Positions 27,701-35,461 are shown, counted from the first letter of the stretch. The stretch is DNA of 49,755 bases from Pirellulales bacterium (GCA_019694455.1 JAIBBY010000038.1:1-49755); one strand, 5' to 3'. Program-made: numbers and translations. Notes: generated by a model not told the origin, from the letters alone.

Positions 27701-28313
27701 GCTCGATGCCGCGGCGACATCGCTCTCCGCCGCCGACGGCAATGCAGTGGCAATACGCCTCCTGACAGAAGACCTGCTGGTTTGGCGCATCGACACAAAT
27801 CAGGTGACGCGCCGCAGCGAGAATCGCATCGGTCCGGTTGTGCGACTCAGTCCCGACGCCGAGCGGCTGCTGGTGGGATTGAATGACGGTGGCGCCATGC
27901 TCTTTCCGACGATTCCTGACGGCGCCCCCATCGTCTTGCCCATCGCCGCGCCGCTGGTGACCGCCGATTTCTGCGCCGAGCATGGCACGCTGCTCACCCT
28001 CGCCGAGAACGGCGCGATCAGCCAGTGGGACGCCCTAACCGGAGAAGCCATCTGGTCGCGCACTCTCCCCGGCGTGAAGCTGGCGGGAGGCTTTCTTTGC
28101 GCGGGGGGAGACGCCGTCCTGGTGATCGACGACAAGAGCGGAACCTACCGCTGGTCGCTGCCCCCCGCGCACGGCGCGCAGTCCCAAATCGCCGACCGCG
28201 GCGCGCTCGCCAGCGCGCACCGCTATTCGGCCAGCCAAGGGCTCGTGCCGTACTCCGCGGAAGAACTCGAAGCGATCTGGAAACGGAACAAGACTGGCGT
28301 CAAGCAACCCTAA
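24741..28313 (+). CDS. Transmembrane Ser/Thr protein kinase with WD40 repeats
   Basis: 1190 residues from the ATG that overlaps the sigma factor stop. The open frame continues upstream, but there it only shadows the sigma gene. N-terminal ~100 residues: acidic helical region. Kinase domain about 102-370, with all catalytic elements: glycine loop GAGGMGVVY (110-118), Lys132 in VAIKLL, HRDLKPNN (228-235), DFG (249-251) and GTPAYMAPE (270-278). A single membrane span follows at about 394-418. The rest (about 430-1160) contains many WD40-like blades ('SASDDGTARLWSL', 'AGSSDGTVFLWEL', 'TGHDDGAVHLWSV', 'AATNNDRQLFLWDV'), probably outside the cytoplasm and able to sense a ligand. The kinase looks active. 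Confidence 0.93.
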   Translation: MSWQPEAGDALGGDQELPLELATQIDSVCDEIESLLQRGQQPAVEDYLSRVPPKGHARLLRETVQLLLTYCPPSGLTDTQGRLDSPTVAQAAIVDATGQIGNYELLEQVGAGGMGVVYRARQRGLNRVVAIKLLPTERLTHDSRMREKLLARFHREATATAQLHHPHIVAIHEVGEDQGRPFYAMQFVDGVTLGQRVSARNLTPTDAARYLATVARAVYALHAAGILHRDLKPNNILIESESDRAMVADFGLAKLVTEQDDVTRTGEFFGTPAYMAPEQITSAARAGSPADVYSLGATLYHALTGRPPFVDASTAGVLHQVLNSAPVPPRAINPSVPRDLESICLKCLEKEPHRRYPSALALAEDLERYLAGLPVLARPIRMAGRLARWSRRNPIPAALLTMVAVSLLGGAAISTALWLRASSEARQKQLALDESLRNQAAQCRTQAAVAAGPALALPYLAQAIELTAGEPRSNRLDRVRFADAEARVGDLRYLGFHGAGVDSLDYDSASRRLLSASDDGTARLWSLDSSRPPIVMNHGASALAAFASPGVVVTAGQDRALKFWDANSGQPIRQQQHTGRLSSFTVYPPAEFIAVVSDYKTICIGRIDSSDWLYQLPHDESVSELQFVNEHTLVSRSGRRLLVWDLPGQSVTREFSHANQFGSFGLTADGEYLLAGSSDGTVFLWELATGKQIFQETMPASSRALKVAMRPDGKLAATGHDDGAVHLWSVPAGEKVATFQVPRSVTRLLFSPDGRRLAATNNDRQLFLWDVATRALIGGPYPHGGTPNVMAFVGADAVATGAGADDRAVRIWQAPAPIKKAWKGTNSQPGIFHADPRREHFLCGNPSGDLRMLRVSGTPAVTLRHNSSIVAAAFGADDDTVFSATQKGLLARWRLSTKKKVWERPRADTIIDLVALAGDRLACATDQCLLLCDAANGKILYEQKWETADRPHLAALAGGAALAVAQGKSCRILRPSAEGWTTANSLTLDAAATSLSAADGNAVAIRLLTEDLLVWRIDTNQVTRRSENRIGPVVRLSPDAERLLVGLNDGGAMLFPTIPDGAPIVLPIAAPLVTADFCAEHGTLLTLAENGAISQWDALTGEAIWSRTLPGVKLAGGFLCAGGDAVLVIDDKSGTYRWSLPPAHGAQSQIADRGALASAHRYSASQGLVPYSAEELEAIWKRNKTGVKQP

Positions 28314-28334
28314 CCAACAACCGAAAGGCGCAGT

Positions 28335-28832
28335 ATGAGTTGGCGAGACGTTACCAAGACCAGCACCGACGATCATGCGGAGATCGCACAGATCATGTCC
28401 GCGCTCGACGAGCGGCACAAATTGCTCGATGCCCGCATGGTGCAGCGCTGGGTGGAGGTATCCTGTCAGCACTGCTTCTTGTTTGATTCTGGCAATGTCG
28501 TGAAGCTGGTGCTGCTGTGCCGCGATCATGGTCGCGGCAAATGCCCCGAAGTGCAGATGCTCGGCTGGCGCTTCGCCGATCTGACCAGACCCACCGACGA
28601 CGAGATGCAACTATTGTGTTCACAAGTTTTGTTGAAGCTACAGTTGTGGGTCAACAGCCTGGCCGATGTGCCCAACATGGCGCGGACCTACGTTCCCAAG
28701 AACAAATCCGGCGCAATGAGCAAAGTGTACTCGGCTATGGAAGGCGTGCTTAACAGTTCGCACATGCTGACCAGCGCCGTGGAAACCGACGATGCCATTG
28801 TTTGGCATGTGAGCGGCATCAGTTCCAACTAA
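28335..28832 (+). CDS. Unknown cysteine-containing protein of the sigma/kinase cluster
   Basis: 165 residues starting 21 nt after the kinase stop, with AAAGG upstream. No signal peptide or membrane segment. Residues 44-70 hold C-x2-C-x14-C with a further Cys at 70 and His65 ('CRDHGRGKC'), which could bind a metal. The remainder is helical ('MQLLCSQVLLKLQLWVNSL', 'SKVYSAMEGVLNSSHML'), with many Ser/Thr that could be kinase targets. No family recognised. Its position directly behind the kinase and its own clear ribosome binding site suggest a cytoplasmic partner, substrate or regulator of the sigma/kinase pair. Confidence 0.72.
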   Translation: MSWRDVTKTSTDDHAEIAQIMSALDERHKLLDARMVQRWVEVSCQHCFLFDSGNVVKLVLLCRDHGRGKCPEVQMLGWRFADLTRPTDDEMQLLCSQVLLKLQLWVNSLADVPNMARTYVPKNKSGAMSKVYSAMEGVLNSSHMLTSAVETDDAIVWHVSGISSN

Positions 28833-28847
28833 ACAAGGGGACAATTC

Positions 28848-29243
28848 ATGGCAGGCACATTTACCGTTGCATGCGCTCAAACGATTAACGGTTCATCGAG
28901 CACCCGAGAGGTCAATATCCAAGTCTCGTCGCAGAACGGATACTACGGGACCGTTACCTTGACCTTCAGCGCGGTGCCCGACACCGGAAGCGTTTCACTC
29001 AGCGACGACACGGAACCGGTTTCGGTCCCCAAGAATGGATTCATTGACCATCAGGTCATGGTGACGTTTGAAAACGGCGCGAGCTCGTGCCAATTCACCG
29101 CCGACGGGACCGATGGGACTCTGAACCACAGCCACACAAACACGGTGAATCCAAAGTATGGCAACGGCCATCAACCGCCATCCTCAGTCCGCGATTCCAA
29201 AGGCGTGGCCAAACCGGCCAAGCCCAAAGCCCCCAAGAAGTGA
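28848..29243 (+). CDS. Unknown small beta-rich protein of the sigma/kinase cluster
   Basis: 131 residues, 15 nt after the preceding gene, with AGGGGA at good spacing. There is no export signal. Residues about 1-90 alternate Thr/Ser/Val in strands ('STREVNIQVSS', 'YYGTVTLTFSAVP', 'HQVMVTFENGASS'), as in a compact Ig-like sandwich. The two Cys, near residue 9 and in 'SSCQF', could pair or bind metal. The C-terminal ~40 residues are unstructured and end in a Lys/Pro/Ala tail ('KPAKPKAPKK'), suited to binding nucleic acid or acidic protein. No family recognised. It forms the end of the tightly packed four-gene group. Confidence 0.7.
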   Translation: MAGTFTVACAQTINGSSSTREVNIQVSSQNGYYGTVTLTFSAVPDTGSVSLSDDTEPVSVPKNGFIDHQVMVTFENGASSCQFTADGTDGTLNHSHTNTVNPKYGNGHQPPSSVRDSKGVAKPAKPKAPKK

Positions 29244-29401
29244 TGGCCCCTGAACCAGTGCCCGCTAGCTGCTAGCAGACGCCATCTACGTCTTGGCCCG
29301 CCGCCCCCGTTTTGCTACAAGTCCCCCTCGCCGTCGCGCCGCTGGCATGGCTGCCGCGCGCGCCGGCCGGCGGATTTCCTCTCTCCACGGGCGGTTCACG
29401 G

Positions 29402-31360
29402 ATGAACAACTTCGGCCGAGCGCTGAAATTGGCGCTCAAGCATCGCTTCTTGCTCGCCGTCTCCATCGTTTGCGCAATGATGGTCGGCCTCTTTTGGGGC
29501 GGCAACATCGGCGTCGTCATGCCGATCGTCAGCGTCACCTTCAAAGGGCATAACCTGCACGACTGGCTGCGCGAGCAGACCGCCGCCGGCCAGGCCAAGA
29601 TCGAGCAGGGCCAACAGCAACTCGCCGCCGCCAAGACGCCCGCCCAGACCAAACGGGCCGAACGCGATTTGGCCCAGGCCCATTCAGAACTGCGGCGCCT
29701 CGACTGGGTCCGCCCCTTGATCGACCGTTACGCCCCGCAAGAACCCTTCTTCACGCTGGTCTGGTTCTTGATCGCGCTGTTGATTGGCCTGGTGATCAAA
29801 AACATCTTCTTTGTCGCGCATGCCATCATCGTCGACCGCATGGCCAACCTCGCCGTGCTCGAACTGCGCAAAGAGTTCTATCGCCGCACCCTGCGGATGG
29901 ATGTCGCCACCTTCGGCAGCGAAGGCACTAGCGACCTGATGAGCCGCTTCACCTACGATATGGAAAGCCTCAGCGCCGGGCTCAGCCAACTGCTGGGCAA
30001 GGCGGTTCGCGAACCCTTCAAGATGATCGTCTGTCTCGCCGGCGCCGCCTTTGTTTGCTGGCGGCTGCTGGTCCTCTCGCTGGTCGTGGCGCCCGTCGCC
30101 GCCTATCTCATTGGCCGGCTCGCCAAGCTGCTCAAGCGCGCCAATCGCCGCGCCATGGAGGAGATGTCGCAGATCTACAGCATCCTCGAAGAGTCGTTCA
30201 ACGGCATCAAGGTCGTCAAGGCCTTCACCATGGAACGCTACGAGCGGCAACGCTTCCACCGTTCCAGCAAAAACTTCTTTGCCCGCAGCATGCGCATCGC
30301 GCGTTACGACTCGCTCACGCATCCCACCACCGAAACGATGGGCATGATCACCATTTGCCTGGCGATGGCCGCCGGCGCCTACCTGGTGCTGGAGCAACAG
30401 ACGCATCTGTTTGGCATTCGCATCTGCAACGAGCCACTCGACTTCACCTGGATCATGATGTTCTACGCCATGCTGGCGGGCACCAGCGATCCGGCCCGCA
30501 AACTCTCCGACATCTTCAATCGCTTGCAACGCGCCTCGGCGGCCTGCGACCGCATTTACGCGCTCATGGACCGCGAGCCGGCGGTGCGCGACCCCGAGCG
30601 CCCGCGCCGCCTGCATCGCCATTGCCGCGAGTTGTCGTTTGAGAACATTGGCTTTCAATACGTGGCCGAGACGCCCGTCTTGGAAGACGTGAGCCTGCGC
30701 GTGCCGTTTGGCGAAACGCTGGCCATTGTCGGTCCCAACGGCTGCGGCAAGAGCACGCTCGTCAGCCTCCTGCCGCGATTCTACGATCCGGTGTCGGGCG
30801 CGGTGCGGCTCGACGGCATCGACCTGCGCGAAATTCGCCTCCGCGACCTGCGGTCGCAAATCGGGCTGGTGACGCAAGAGACGCTCCTCTTCGACGACAC
30901 GGTGCTGAACAACATCCGCTACGGCTCGCCCCACGCCACTCGGCAAGAGGCGATCGAAGCCGCCAAACAGGCCCACGCCCATCGCTTCATCGAAGAGCGA
31001 CTCGAAAACGGCTACGAGACGATCGTCGGCCCACGCGGCGGTCAGCTCTCGGGCGGACAGCGGCAGCGCATCGCGCTGGCCCGCGCCATCCTGCGCGATC
31101 CGCCGATTCTGCTCTTGGACGAGGCGACCAGCCAGGTCGACTTGGAGAGCGAACAACTCATCCACCGCGTCTTGGAGCAATTCACCAAGAACCGCACCAC
31201 CATCATTATCACCCACCGCATGTCGACTCTCGCCTTGGCCGATCGCGTGTTGGTGATGGACGCGGGCCGCGCACTGGACGTTGGCACGCACGACGAGCTA
31301 CTGCGCCGCTCCGATCTCTACCGCCGGCTGTACCAACTGCAGTTCCGCGAAAGCGCCTGA
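29402..31360 (+). CDS. ABC exporter, fused membrane and ATPase domains (MsbA-type)
   Basis: 652 residues from the ATG at 29402. The longer frame upstream is Pro-rich and not family-like. The transmembrane domain (about 1-390) has six predicted spans. Between spans 1 and 2 there is a charged Gln/Ala/Lys-rich helical insert (about 56-100) that would project into the periplasm. The ATPase domain (about 400-650) has Walker A 'GPNGCGKST', Q-loop 'GLVTQETLLF', signature 'LSGGQRQR', Walker B 'ILLLDEATS' and the switch His in 'IITHRMS'. It should export a lipid, glycolipid or peptide as a homodimer. It is 158 nt downstream of the sigma/kinase group and may or may not be cotranscribed. Confidence 0.93.
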   Translation: MNNFGRALKLALKHRFLLAVSIVCAMMVGLFWGGNIGVVMPIVSVTFKGHNLHDWLREQTAAGQAKIEQGQQQLAAAKTPAQTKRAERDLAQAHSELRRLDWVRPLIDRYAPQEPFFTLVWFLIALLIGLVIKNIFFVAHAIIVDRMANLAVLELRKEFYRRTLRMDVATFGSEGTSDLMSRFTYDMESLSAGLSQLLGKAVREPFKMIVCLAGAAFVCWRLLVLSLVVAPVAAYLIGRLAKLLKRANRRAMEEMSQIYSILEESFNGIKVVKAFTMERYERQRFHRSSKNFFARSMRIARYDSLTHPTTETMGMITICLAMAAGAYLVLEQQTHLFGIRICNEPLDFTWIMMFYAMLAGTSDPARKLSDIFNRLQRASAACDRIYALMDREPAVRDPERPRRLHRHCRELSFENIGFQYVAETPVLEDVSLRVPFGETLAIVGPNGCGKSTLVSLLPRFYDPVSGAVRLDGIDLREIRLRDLRSQIGLVTQETLLFDDTVLNNIRYGSPHATRQEAIEAAKQAHAHRFIEERLENGYETIVGPRGGQLSGGQRQRIALARAILRDPPILLLDEATSQVDLESEQLIHRVLEQFTKNRTTIIITHRMSTLALADRVLVMDAGRALDVGTHDELLRRSDLYRRLYQLQFRESA

Positions 31361-31422
31361 CGATGCTCCACAAGTTGGCCAGACGCCTTGCATTGGACTA
31401 AAATCATTGCGAGGAGAAATCC

Positions 31423-31674
31423 GTGTCGTATCAATTCCCGCCAGAAATCGCGAAACTTTTGGCCGATCAATTGGCTGCAGGGCATTACCTGTCAGAAGAC
31501 GCCGTCTTGCTCGACGCGCTGCACGCCTTGGTCGCGCAGCGCTCTGCCGAAATGGCGTTCGACTACGAAGTCATTGAAGGTGTGCGCCGCGGTCTCGATG
31601 ATGTCCAGGCAGGACGACTGCGACCGTTTGCTGAGTTCGATTCCGAGCTGCGCGGCCGACGGCAGTCGCCATAG
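31423..31674 (+). CDS. ParD-like antitoxin
   Basis: 83 residues, GTG start with GAGGAG 6 nt upstream. The N-terminal 'FPPEIAKLLADQLAAGHYLSEDAVLLDALHAL' has the sequence pattern of a ribbon-helix-helix dimer used by ParD/CC2985-type antitoxins (strand, then 'G-x-Y-x-S', then helix). The C-terminal half ('VIEGVRRGLDDVQAGRLRPFAEFDSELRGR') is the usual flexible toxin-wrapping segment. It should neutralise the adjacent toxin and repress its own operon. Its stop is 2 nt before the toxin start, as in a type II operon. Confidence 0.82.
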   Translation: MSYQFPPEIAKLLADQLAAGHYLSEDAVLLDALHALVAQRSAEMAFDYEVIEGVRRGLDDVQAGRLRPFAEFDSELRGRRQSP

Positions 31675-31676
31675 CC

Positions 31677-31988
31677 ATGTCTCGCTTTCGCGTGTTGTTA
31701 ACGGCGGAAGCGGAGCGCAATATCACGGCGATTTTTGATTGGCTCGCAGCTCGATCGCCCGGTGGATCTCTTCGTTGGTACAACGCGCTGACATTGGCCC
31801 TGGATGCGCTTGCCGAGCATCCGGAGCGGTTTCCCATAGCGCCAGAAAGTGGTCGATTCGACACCACTGTCCGTAATTTGCAGTTTCGCATGCGCAGTGG
31901 GCGCGTTTATCGAATCTTGTATTCGATCGAAGGGAACGACGTCCATGGGCTCTACGTTCGTGCGCCAGGTCAGGACTTGGCACGCTGA
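31677..31988 (+). CDS. RelE/ParE-family toxin
   Basis: 103 residues, about the usual size. The start is 2 nt after the antitoxin stop. Family features are 'TAEAERNITAIFDWLAARSPGGSLRWYNAL', 'LAEHPERFPIAPES' and a C-terminal strand region 'MRSGRVYRILYSIEGNDVHGLYVRAPGQDL', with the conserved basic R..R..Y residues of ParE/RelE folds. ParE poisons gyrase and RelE cuts mRNA on the ribosome. Which applies here cannot be decided by eye. The 3' end overlaps the convergent PEP-CTERM gene by 19 nt. It is likely a plasmid-like or stabilising module in the chromosome. Confidence 0.82.
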   Translation: MSRFRVLLTAEAERNITAIFDWLAARSPGGSLRWYNALTLALDALAEHPERFPIAPESGRFDTTVRNLQFRMRSGRVYRILYSIEGNDVHGLYVRAPGQDLAR

Positions 31989-32986
31989 TTGGTTTGACGC
32001 CGCCGCTGACGCATCGTCAGCAGCACGCCACACGCGCCCATGCATGCAAGCGCCAACGTCCCTGGCTCGGGCACAGGCGCCAGCACCACCAAGGGCGAGC
32101 TGTATTTGTTGAACCGCAGACTGTATGTCTGTCCCGCCTGCAAGTCCTTGTAGATCACATCCCACACGCGGCCATCCTTGTCGGTCATTTGTTCGAAATG
32201 GGTCCAGCCTTCGGCTTCCATTTGCGGCAAGGTCAGGCGGTAGTCGTCCCAGTCCCCTTCGCTGTTGCCGTCGTAACCCCAGTAGCCCGCCAGATACACA
32301 CGGCCGTCGGCAAGCGCCTTGAAATCGGTGATCGCCCCTGATGGACGACGAATCTCGGAGAAAATCGTTCCGCCTTGTAGCGACTCTGGTATCACCGCGA
32401 AGTTCGTGTGCGACGCGTCGAGCGGAACCGGGTTGAAATCGGCCACCGCCACTTGGCCGAATTCGGGCCAAGGCGTGGCCGCCGACGGCAGTGTGCCGGT
32501 CAACGCGGTGCCCGTGATGGCCCACGGCGGCGTGTACTTGCCAACCCGCAGGTGGTACTGCTCGCCAGCGGCGACCTGCTTTTCAAACAAGCGAAACAGG
32601 CCGCCGCTGCCGTGCCGCATGTCGCCGCGGTAGAGCCAACCTTGCGCTTCCAGCTCGTCGCGCGTGGTTTGTTCCTCCAACCAGCCGCCTCCCGAGTTGC
32701 CTTGATAGTCGTAGTTCGCCGCGATCCACATCTTGCCCGACTGGGTGACGGTCCAATCCGCCATGCCGTTCGCGGGGCTATCGGCCGGAAACGAAATAAG
32801 CGGCAAGCTATGCACGCTCGAACCACGGATGAAGTCGGGTATGTATCGCCACTGCTGCACACTATCGGTCTCCACCAGCGGCAGCGTTCCACGATTCAAA
32901 ACCTGCACGGCGGCGTACGGTTCGCCCGCGGCCAGTGCCGGCAGTAGGCCGCCAACCGTCATCGCCAAGAAACAATGACGCAACAT
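31970..32986 (-). CDS. PEP-CTERM exoprotein with internal duplication
   Basis: 338 residues. There is a signal peptide at the N-terminus (cleavage near ALA-AG at about residue 20) and a PEP-CTERM sorting tail at the end: 'VPEPGTLAL' then a hydrophobic helix and a cluster of Arg ('MRQRRRQ'). The exosortase system should cleave it and hand it to the cell surface. The body has two similar halves. 'GKMWIAANYDYQGNSGGGWLEE' with 'DELEAQGWLY' in the first matches 'GRVYLAGYWGYDGNSEGDWDD' with 'PQMEAEGWTHF' in the second. Both are followed by a 'AG(E/Q)(Q/T)Y.LR.(G/N)KY' segment. Function unknown, likely matrix or surface. No exosortase gene lies in the window. Confidence 0.88.
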   Translation of the reverse strand: MLRHCFLAMTVGGLLPALAAGEPYAAVQVLNRGTLPLVETDSVQQWRYIPDFIRGSSVHSLPLISFPADSPANGMADWTVTQSGKMWIAANYDYQGNSGGGWLEEQTTRDELEAQGWLYRGDMRHGSGGLFRLFEKQVAAGEQYHLRVGKYTPPWAITGTALTGTLPSAATPWPEFGQVAVADFNPVPLDASHTNFAVIPESLQGGTIFSEIRRPSGAITDFKALADGRVYLAGYWGYDGNSEGDWDDYRLTLPQMEAEGWTHFEQMTDKDGRVWDVIYKDLQAGQTYSLRFNKYSSPLVVLAPVPEPGTLALACMGACGVLLTMRQRRRQTNQRAKS

Positions 32987-33271
32987 GGGTGATATCCCGT
33001 CTCGGAAAAGTAGGAGAGTGCAGACCAGAGTGTGCGCGCCTGCGTCCTATGACGCGGCGCCGCGCACTACGAAGAATGGAAGCTAGAGATCGCGCGAGGC
33101 AAAGCTCAGCGCAAAGTGGTCTGCATTAGCGACGAACGCTCTCGAAATGGTCCAGAAATCAGTAAACTCAAAGCTATTCGACCGGTCGCTTGCCCACAAA
33201 CCCCGCTCGCGGGTGGACCGATTCGGCTATAGTCACACTTCAATATCCCACTCACTCACGGGAGACGCCAA

Positions 33272-34057
33272 GTGAAATTGGCTGGCAAGACGGCGCTGGT
33301 CACTGGCGCCGGCCGCGGCATCGGCGAGGCAATCGCCAAGGCGCTCGCGGCCTCGGGCGCCGCGGTGGCGGTGAACGACTTTCGCGGCGATGCCGCGGAA
33401 GCGGTGGCTGCGGCTATTCGCGACTCAGGCGGCCGCGCTTTCCCCTGCGCGGGCGATGTCGCCGACCCCGCGCGAATGGAGGCCATCGTCGCCGATACAG
33501 TGGCCGAATTTGGCCGCCTCGATATCGCCGTCTCCAATGCCGCCTACAGCGATCGCGAGGCGTTCTACCAAGCCGACATGCAGGGCTTTCACCGCACCAT
33601 CGATGTCACCATGTGGGGCGCCTTTCATCTGCTACGGGCCGCCACCCGTCAAATGCTGGCGCAACCGCAGGCGGATAATGCCCGCGAGCGCGGCTGCCTG
33701 CTGGTCATCGGCTCGCCCCATGCCATTTGCCCGGTTCCCAACGCCATGGCCTACAACATGGCCAAGGCGGCCATCGATCAAATGGCGCGCACCGCCGCCA
33801 TTGAACTGGTCGACCACCGCATTCGCGTCAACATTGTGCATCCGGGCTGGACCGACACGCCGGGCGAGCGAAAATTCGCTAGTGACGCCGAACTGGCGCA
33901 AGTCGCCCGCTCAATGCCTTGGGGCCGCATGGCGCGCCCCGACGAGATCGCCCGAGCCGTGTTGTTTCTCGCCGATCCCGACAGCGAATACATCACCGGC
34001 AGCACCCTGGTGGTCGATGGGGGCCTCGGATTGCCGTGGTGGGAGTCGCGCCGGTAG
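33272..34057 (+). CDS. Short-chain dehydrogenase/reductase
   Basis: 261 residues, GTG start with GGGAGA upstream. A classical SDR: NAD(P)-binding TGAGRGIG at 11-18, 'SNAA' in strand 4, catalytic Ser148 ('IGSPHA'), and Tyr161-x-x-x-Lys165 ('YNMAK'). The C-terminal 'DPDSEYITGSTLVVDGG' is also typical. An Asp/Asn ('AVNDF') after strand 2 gives no firm coenzyme preference. Neighbouring genes give no pathway. The residue before the Tyr loop and the 'PHAICPVPNAM' segment suggest a sugar or polyol substrate, but this is a guess. Confidence 0.92.
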   Translation: MKLAGKTALVTGAGRGIGEAIAKALAASGAAVAVNDFRGDAAEAVAAAIRDSGGRAFPCAGDVADPARMEAIVADTVAEFGRLDIAVSNAAYSDREAFYQADMQGFHRTIDVTMWGAFHLLRAATRQMLAQPQADNARERGCLLVIGSPHAICPVPNAMAYNMAKAAIDQMARTAAIELVDHRIRVNIVHPGWTDTPGERKFASDAELAQVARSMPWGRMARPDEIARAVLFLADPDSEYITGSTLVVDGGLGLPWWESRR

Positions 34058-34155
34058 GCTGACGCCGTCCAAGCCCCCTTTGCGCGGACTATAGTGTAAG
34101 AACGCGCGGCATCCCGGGCGGACAGAGACAAGATTCCCAGGTTTGGCGAGGCAAT

Positions 34156-34686
34156 ATGGCCAGGTCGGTGACCGTAGTGCGGTATAAGTTGCGCTGCCAA
34201 TGCGGCCGCGATGTGCTGGTCGATCGTTCGCAGGCCGGCATCCTGGTGACCTGCGAATGTGGACAGTCGTTGGAGACCCCTACGATCCGCGGGCTCGCCC
34301 AGCTAGAACCCGTGACGCAGGCGCCATCCAAAGACGCCAGCGCCTGGAGCGGCCGGCACGGTCTGATGTTGGTGGGTCTGGCGCTGGCCGCGATCGGACT
34401 GGGCTGGGGCGCGTATCGTCAATTCTATCCGCCCCCTTATCCCTTCTCGGAGCGGATTGTGTCGCAAGACATCGCCGATGGCGAAATGCTGCTCGATCGC
34501 GCTCCGCTCGCCGAAACCTGGAAGCTGTGGGAGACTTTCCGCGAAGGCATCGACCGCAATGAAATGCCGCAACTCGCCATCTATCAAGCGCTGGTTGCGG
34601 AAAATCGCCGCTGGATGTGGGTCATGTACGCGCTGGGCGGCGCCGGCCTATTGCTCGCCGCCGCCGCGCTCTTGCTCAACGAGTGA
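34156..34686 (+). CDS. Zinc-ribbon membrane protein
   Basis: 176 residues. Residues about 12-37 hold two C-x-C-G knuckles ('RCQCGRDVLV' and 'TCECGQSLE'), a small zinc ribbon of the type often found ahead of membrane helices in planctomycetes. Two membrane spans follow, at about 70-88 and 155-174, with a soluble stretch between them containing a helical 'TWKLWETFREGID' segment. The N-terminal ribbon should face the cytoplasm. No function known. The 3' end overlaps the convergent PhyH-type gene by 11 nt. Confidence 0.75.
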   Translation: MARSVTVVRYKLRCQCGRDVLVDRSQAGILVTCECGQSLETPTIRGLAQLEPVTQAPSKDASAWSGRHGLMLVGLALAAIGLGWGAYRQFYPPPYPFSERIVSQDIADGEMLLDRAPLAETWKLWETFREGIDRNEMPQLAIYQALVAENRRWMWVMYALGGAGLLLAAAALLLNE

Positions 34687-35461
34687 CCTGCTCCGAGTGC
34701 GCGGCCGCCCAGTTGCGAATTGCCGAGTCCGCTACGCGCTCCAGCGGCGAATAGCGCGGATGCCGTGACTCCTTGTACGGATCGTTCGTGCGCGTGTTGT
34801 AGCACGCAATCAGCGACCAGCGCGGGTTGGGTGAGCGGTTCTGGTCGGAGCGATGCAGCAAGTTGGAATGAAAGAACAGCGTGTCGCCCGGATCCATTTC
34901 CATGTAGACCAGCGGAAATCGCGCTAGCGCCGCTTCCACCCGTTCCAGATCGGCCCCCTTCTGTTCTCCCGTCTGCGCATGGTCGATGCGGCCTAGTCGC
35001 TGCGTGCCCGGCAACACCTGCAAGCAGCCATTCTCGCGCGTCGAGCGGTCGACGGCGATCAGCGCGCTGGCTAGGTCGGGCGACAGACAGCCGTTGTGAT
35101 ACCAATAGCCATAGTCCTGATGCCACTCCCAGGCGCCCCCCACGCGTGGCTCCTTGAGCATCATCTTGGTGTGCCAGTGATACACCTCATCTCCCAACAG
35201 TTGCTCCATCCGGTCGACGATACGCCCGCTGCGCGAAAACAGGCTATAGAGGCCATCGTCCGCCTCGTTCCAAAGCGCCAGTCGCGTCCGCGCGCCTTGC
35301 GAATCGAGCCGGTCATAGGCGCTAGCCGCCAGCGCCGGATCGCGCCGGGCGAAGTTCAGCAGCGCTTGCATTTCGTCGGCGTCGAACAACGCGCGTTCGA
35401 GCCAATAGCCCTCGCGCCGGAACTGCTCCAAGGCCGCCGGAGACAACGGAGTTCGCGTCAT
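34676..35461 (-). CDS. Phytanoyl-CoA dioxygenase (PhyH) family protein
   Basis: 261 residues. A double-stranded beta-helix Fe(II)/2-oxoglutarate dioxygenase. The metal triad is visible: His114-x-Asp116 ('WEWHQDYGYW') and the distal His203 ('LLHRSDQNRSPNPRW'), with Arg214 placed to bind 2-oxoglutarate. The family hydroxylates a wide range of small molecules. It precedes nothing obvious on this strand. The radical SAM gene lies 147 nt upstream on the same strand, so the pair could modify a shared product, but no pathway can be named. Confidence 0.9.
   Translation of the reverse strand: MTRTPLSPAALEQFRREGYWLERALFDADEMQALLNFARRDPALAASAYDRLDSQGARTRLALWNEADDGLYSLFSRSGRIVDRMEQLLGDEVYHWHTKMMLKEPRVGGAWEWHQDYGYWYHNGCLSPDLASALIAVDRSTRENGCLQVLPGTQRLGRIDHAQTGEQKGADLERVEAALARFPLVYMEMDPGDTLFFHSNLLHRSDQNRSPNPRWSLIACYNTRTNDPYKESRHPRYSPLERVADSAIRNWAAAHSEQVTR

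Noticed and set aside
29684..31291. Long antisense open frame (about 535 codons) opposite the ABC exporter
   Set aside because: Its composition (His/Gln/Ala/Val-rich) is that expected of the reverse strand of a GC-rich gene. It has no recognisable motif, while the plus-strand frame has every ABC motif.
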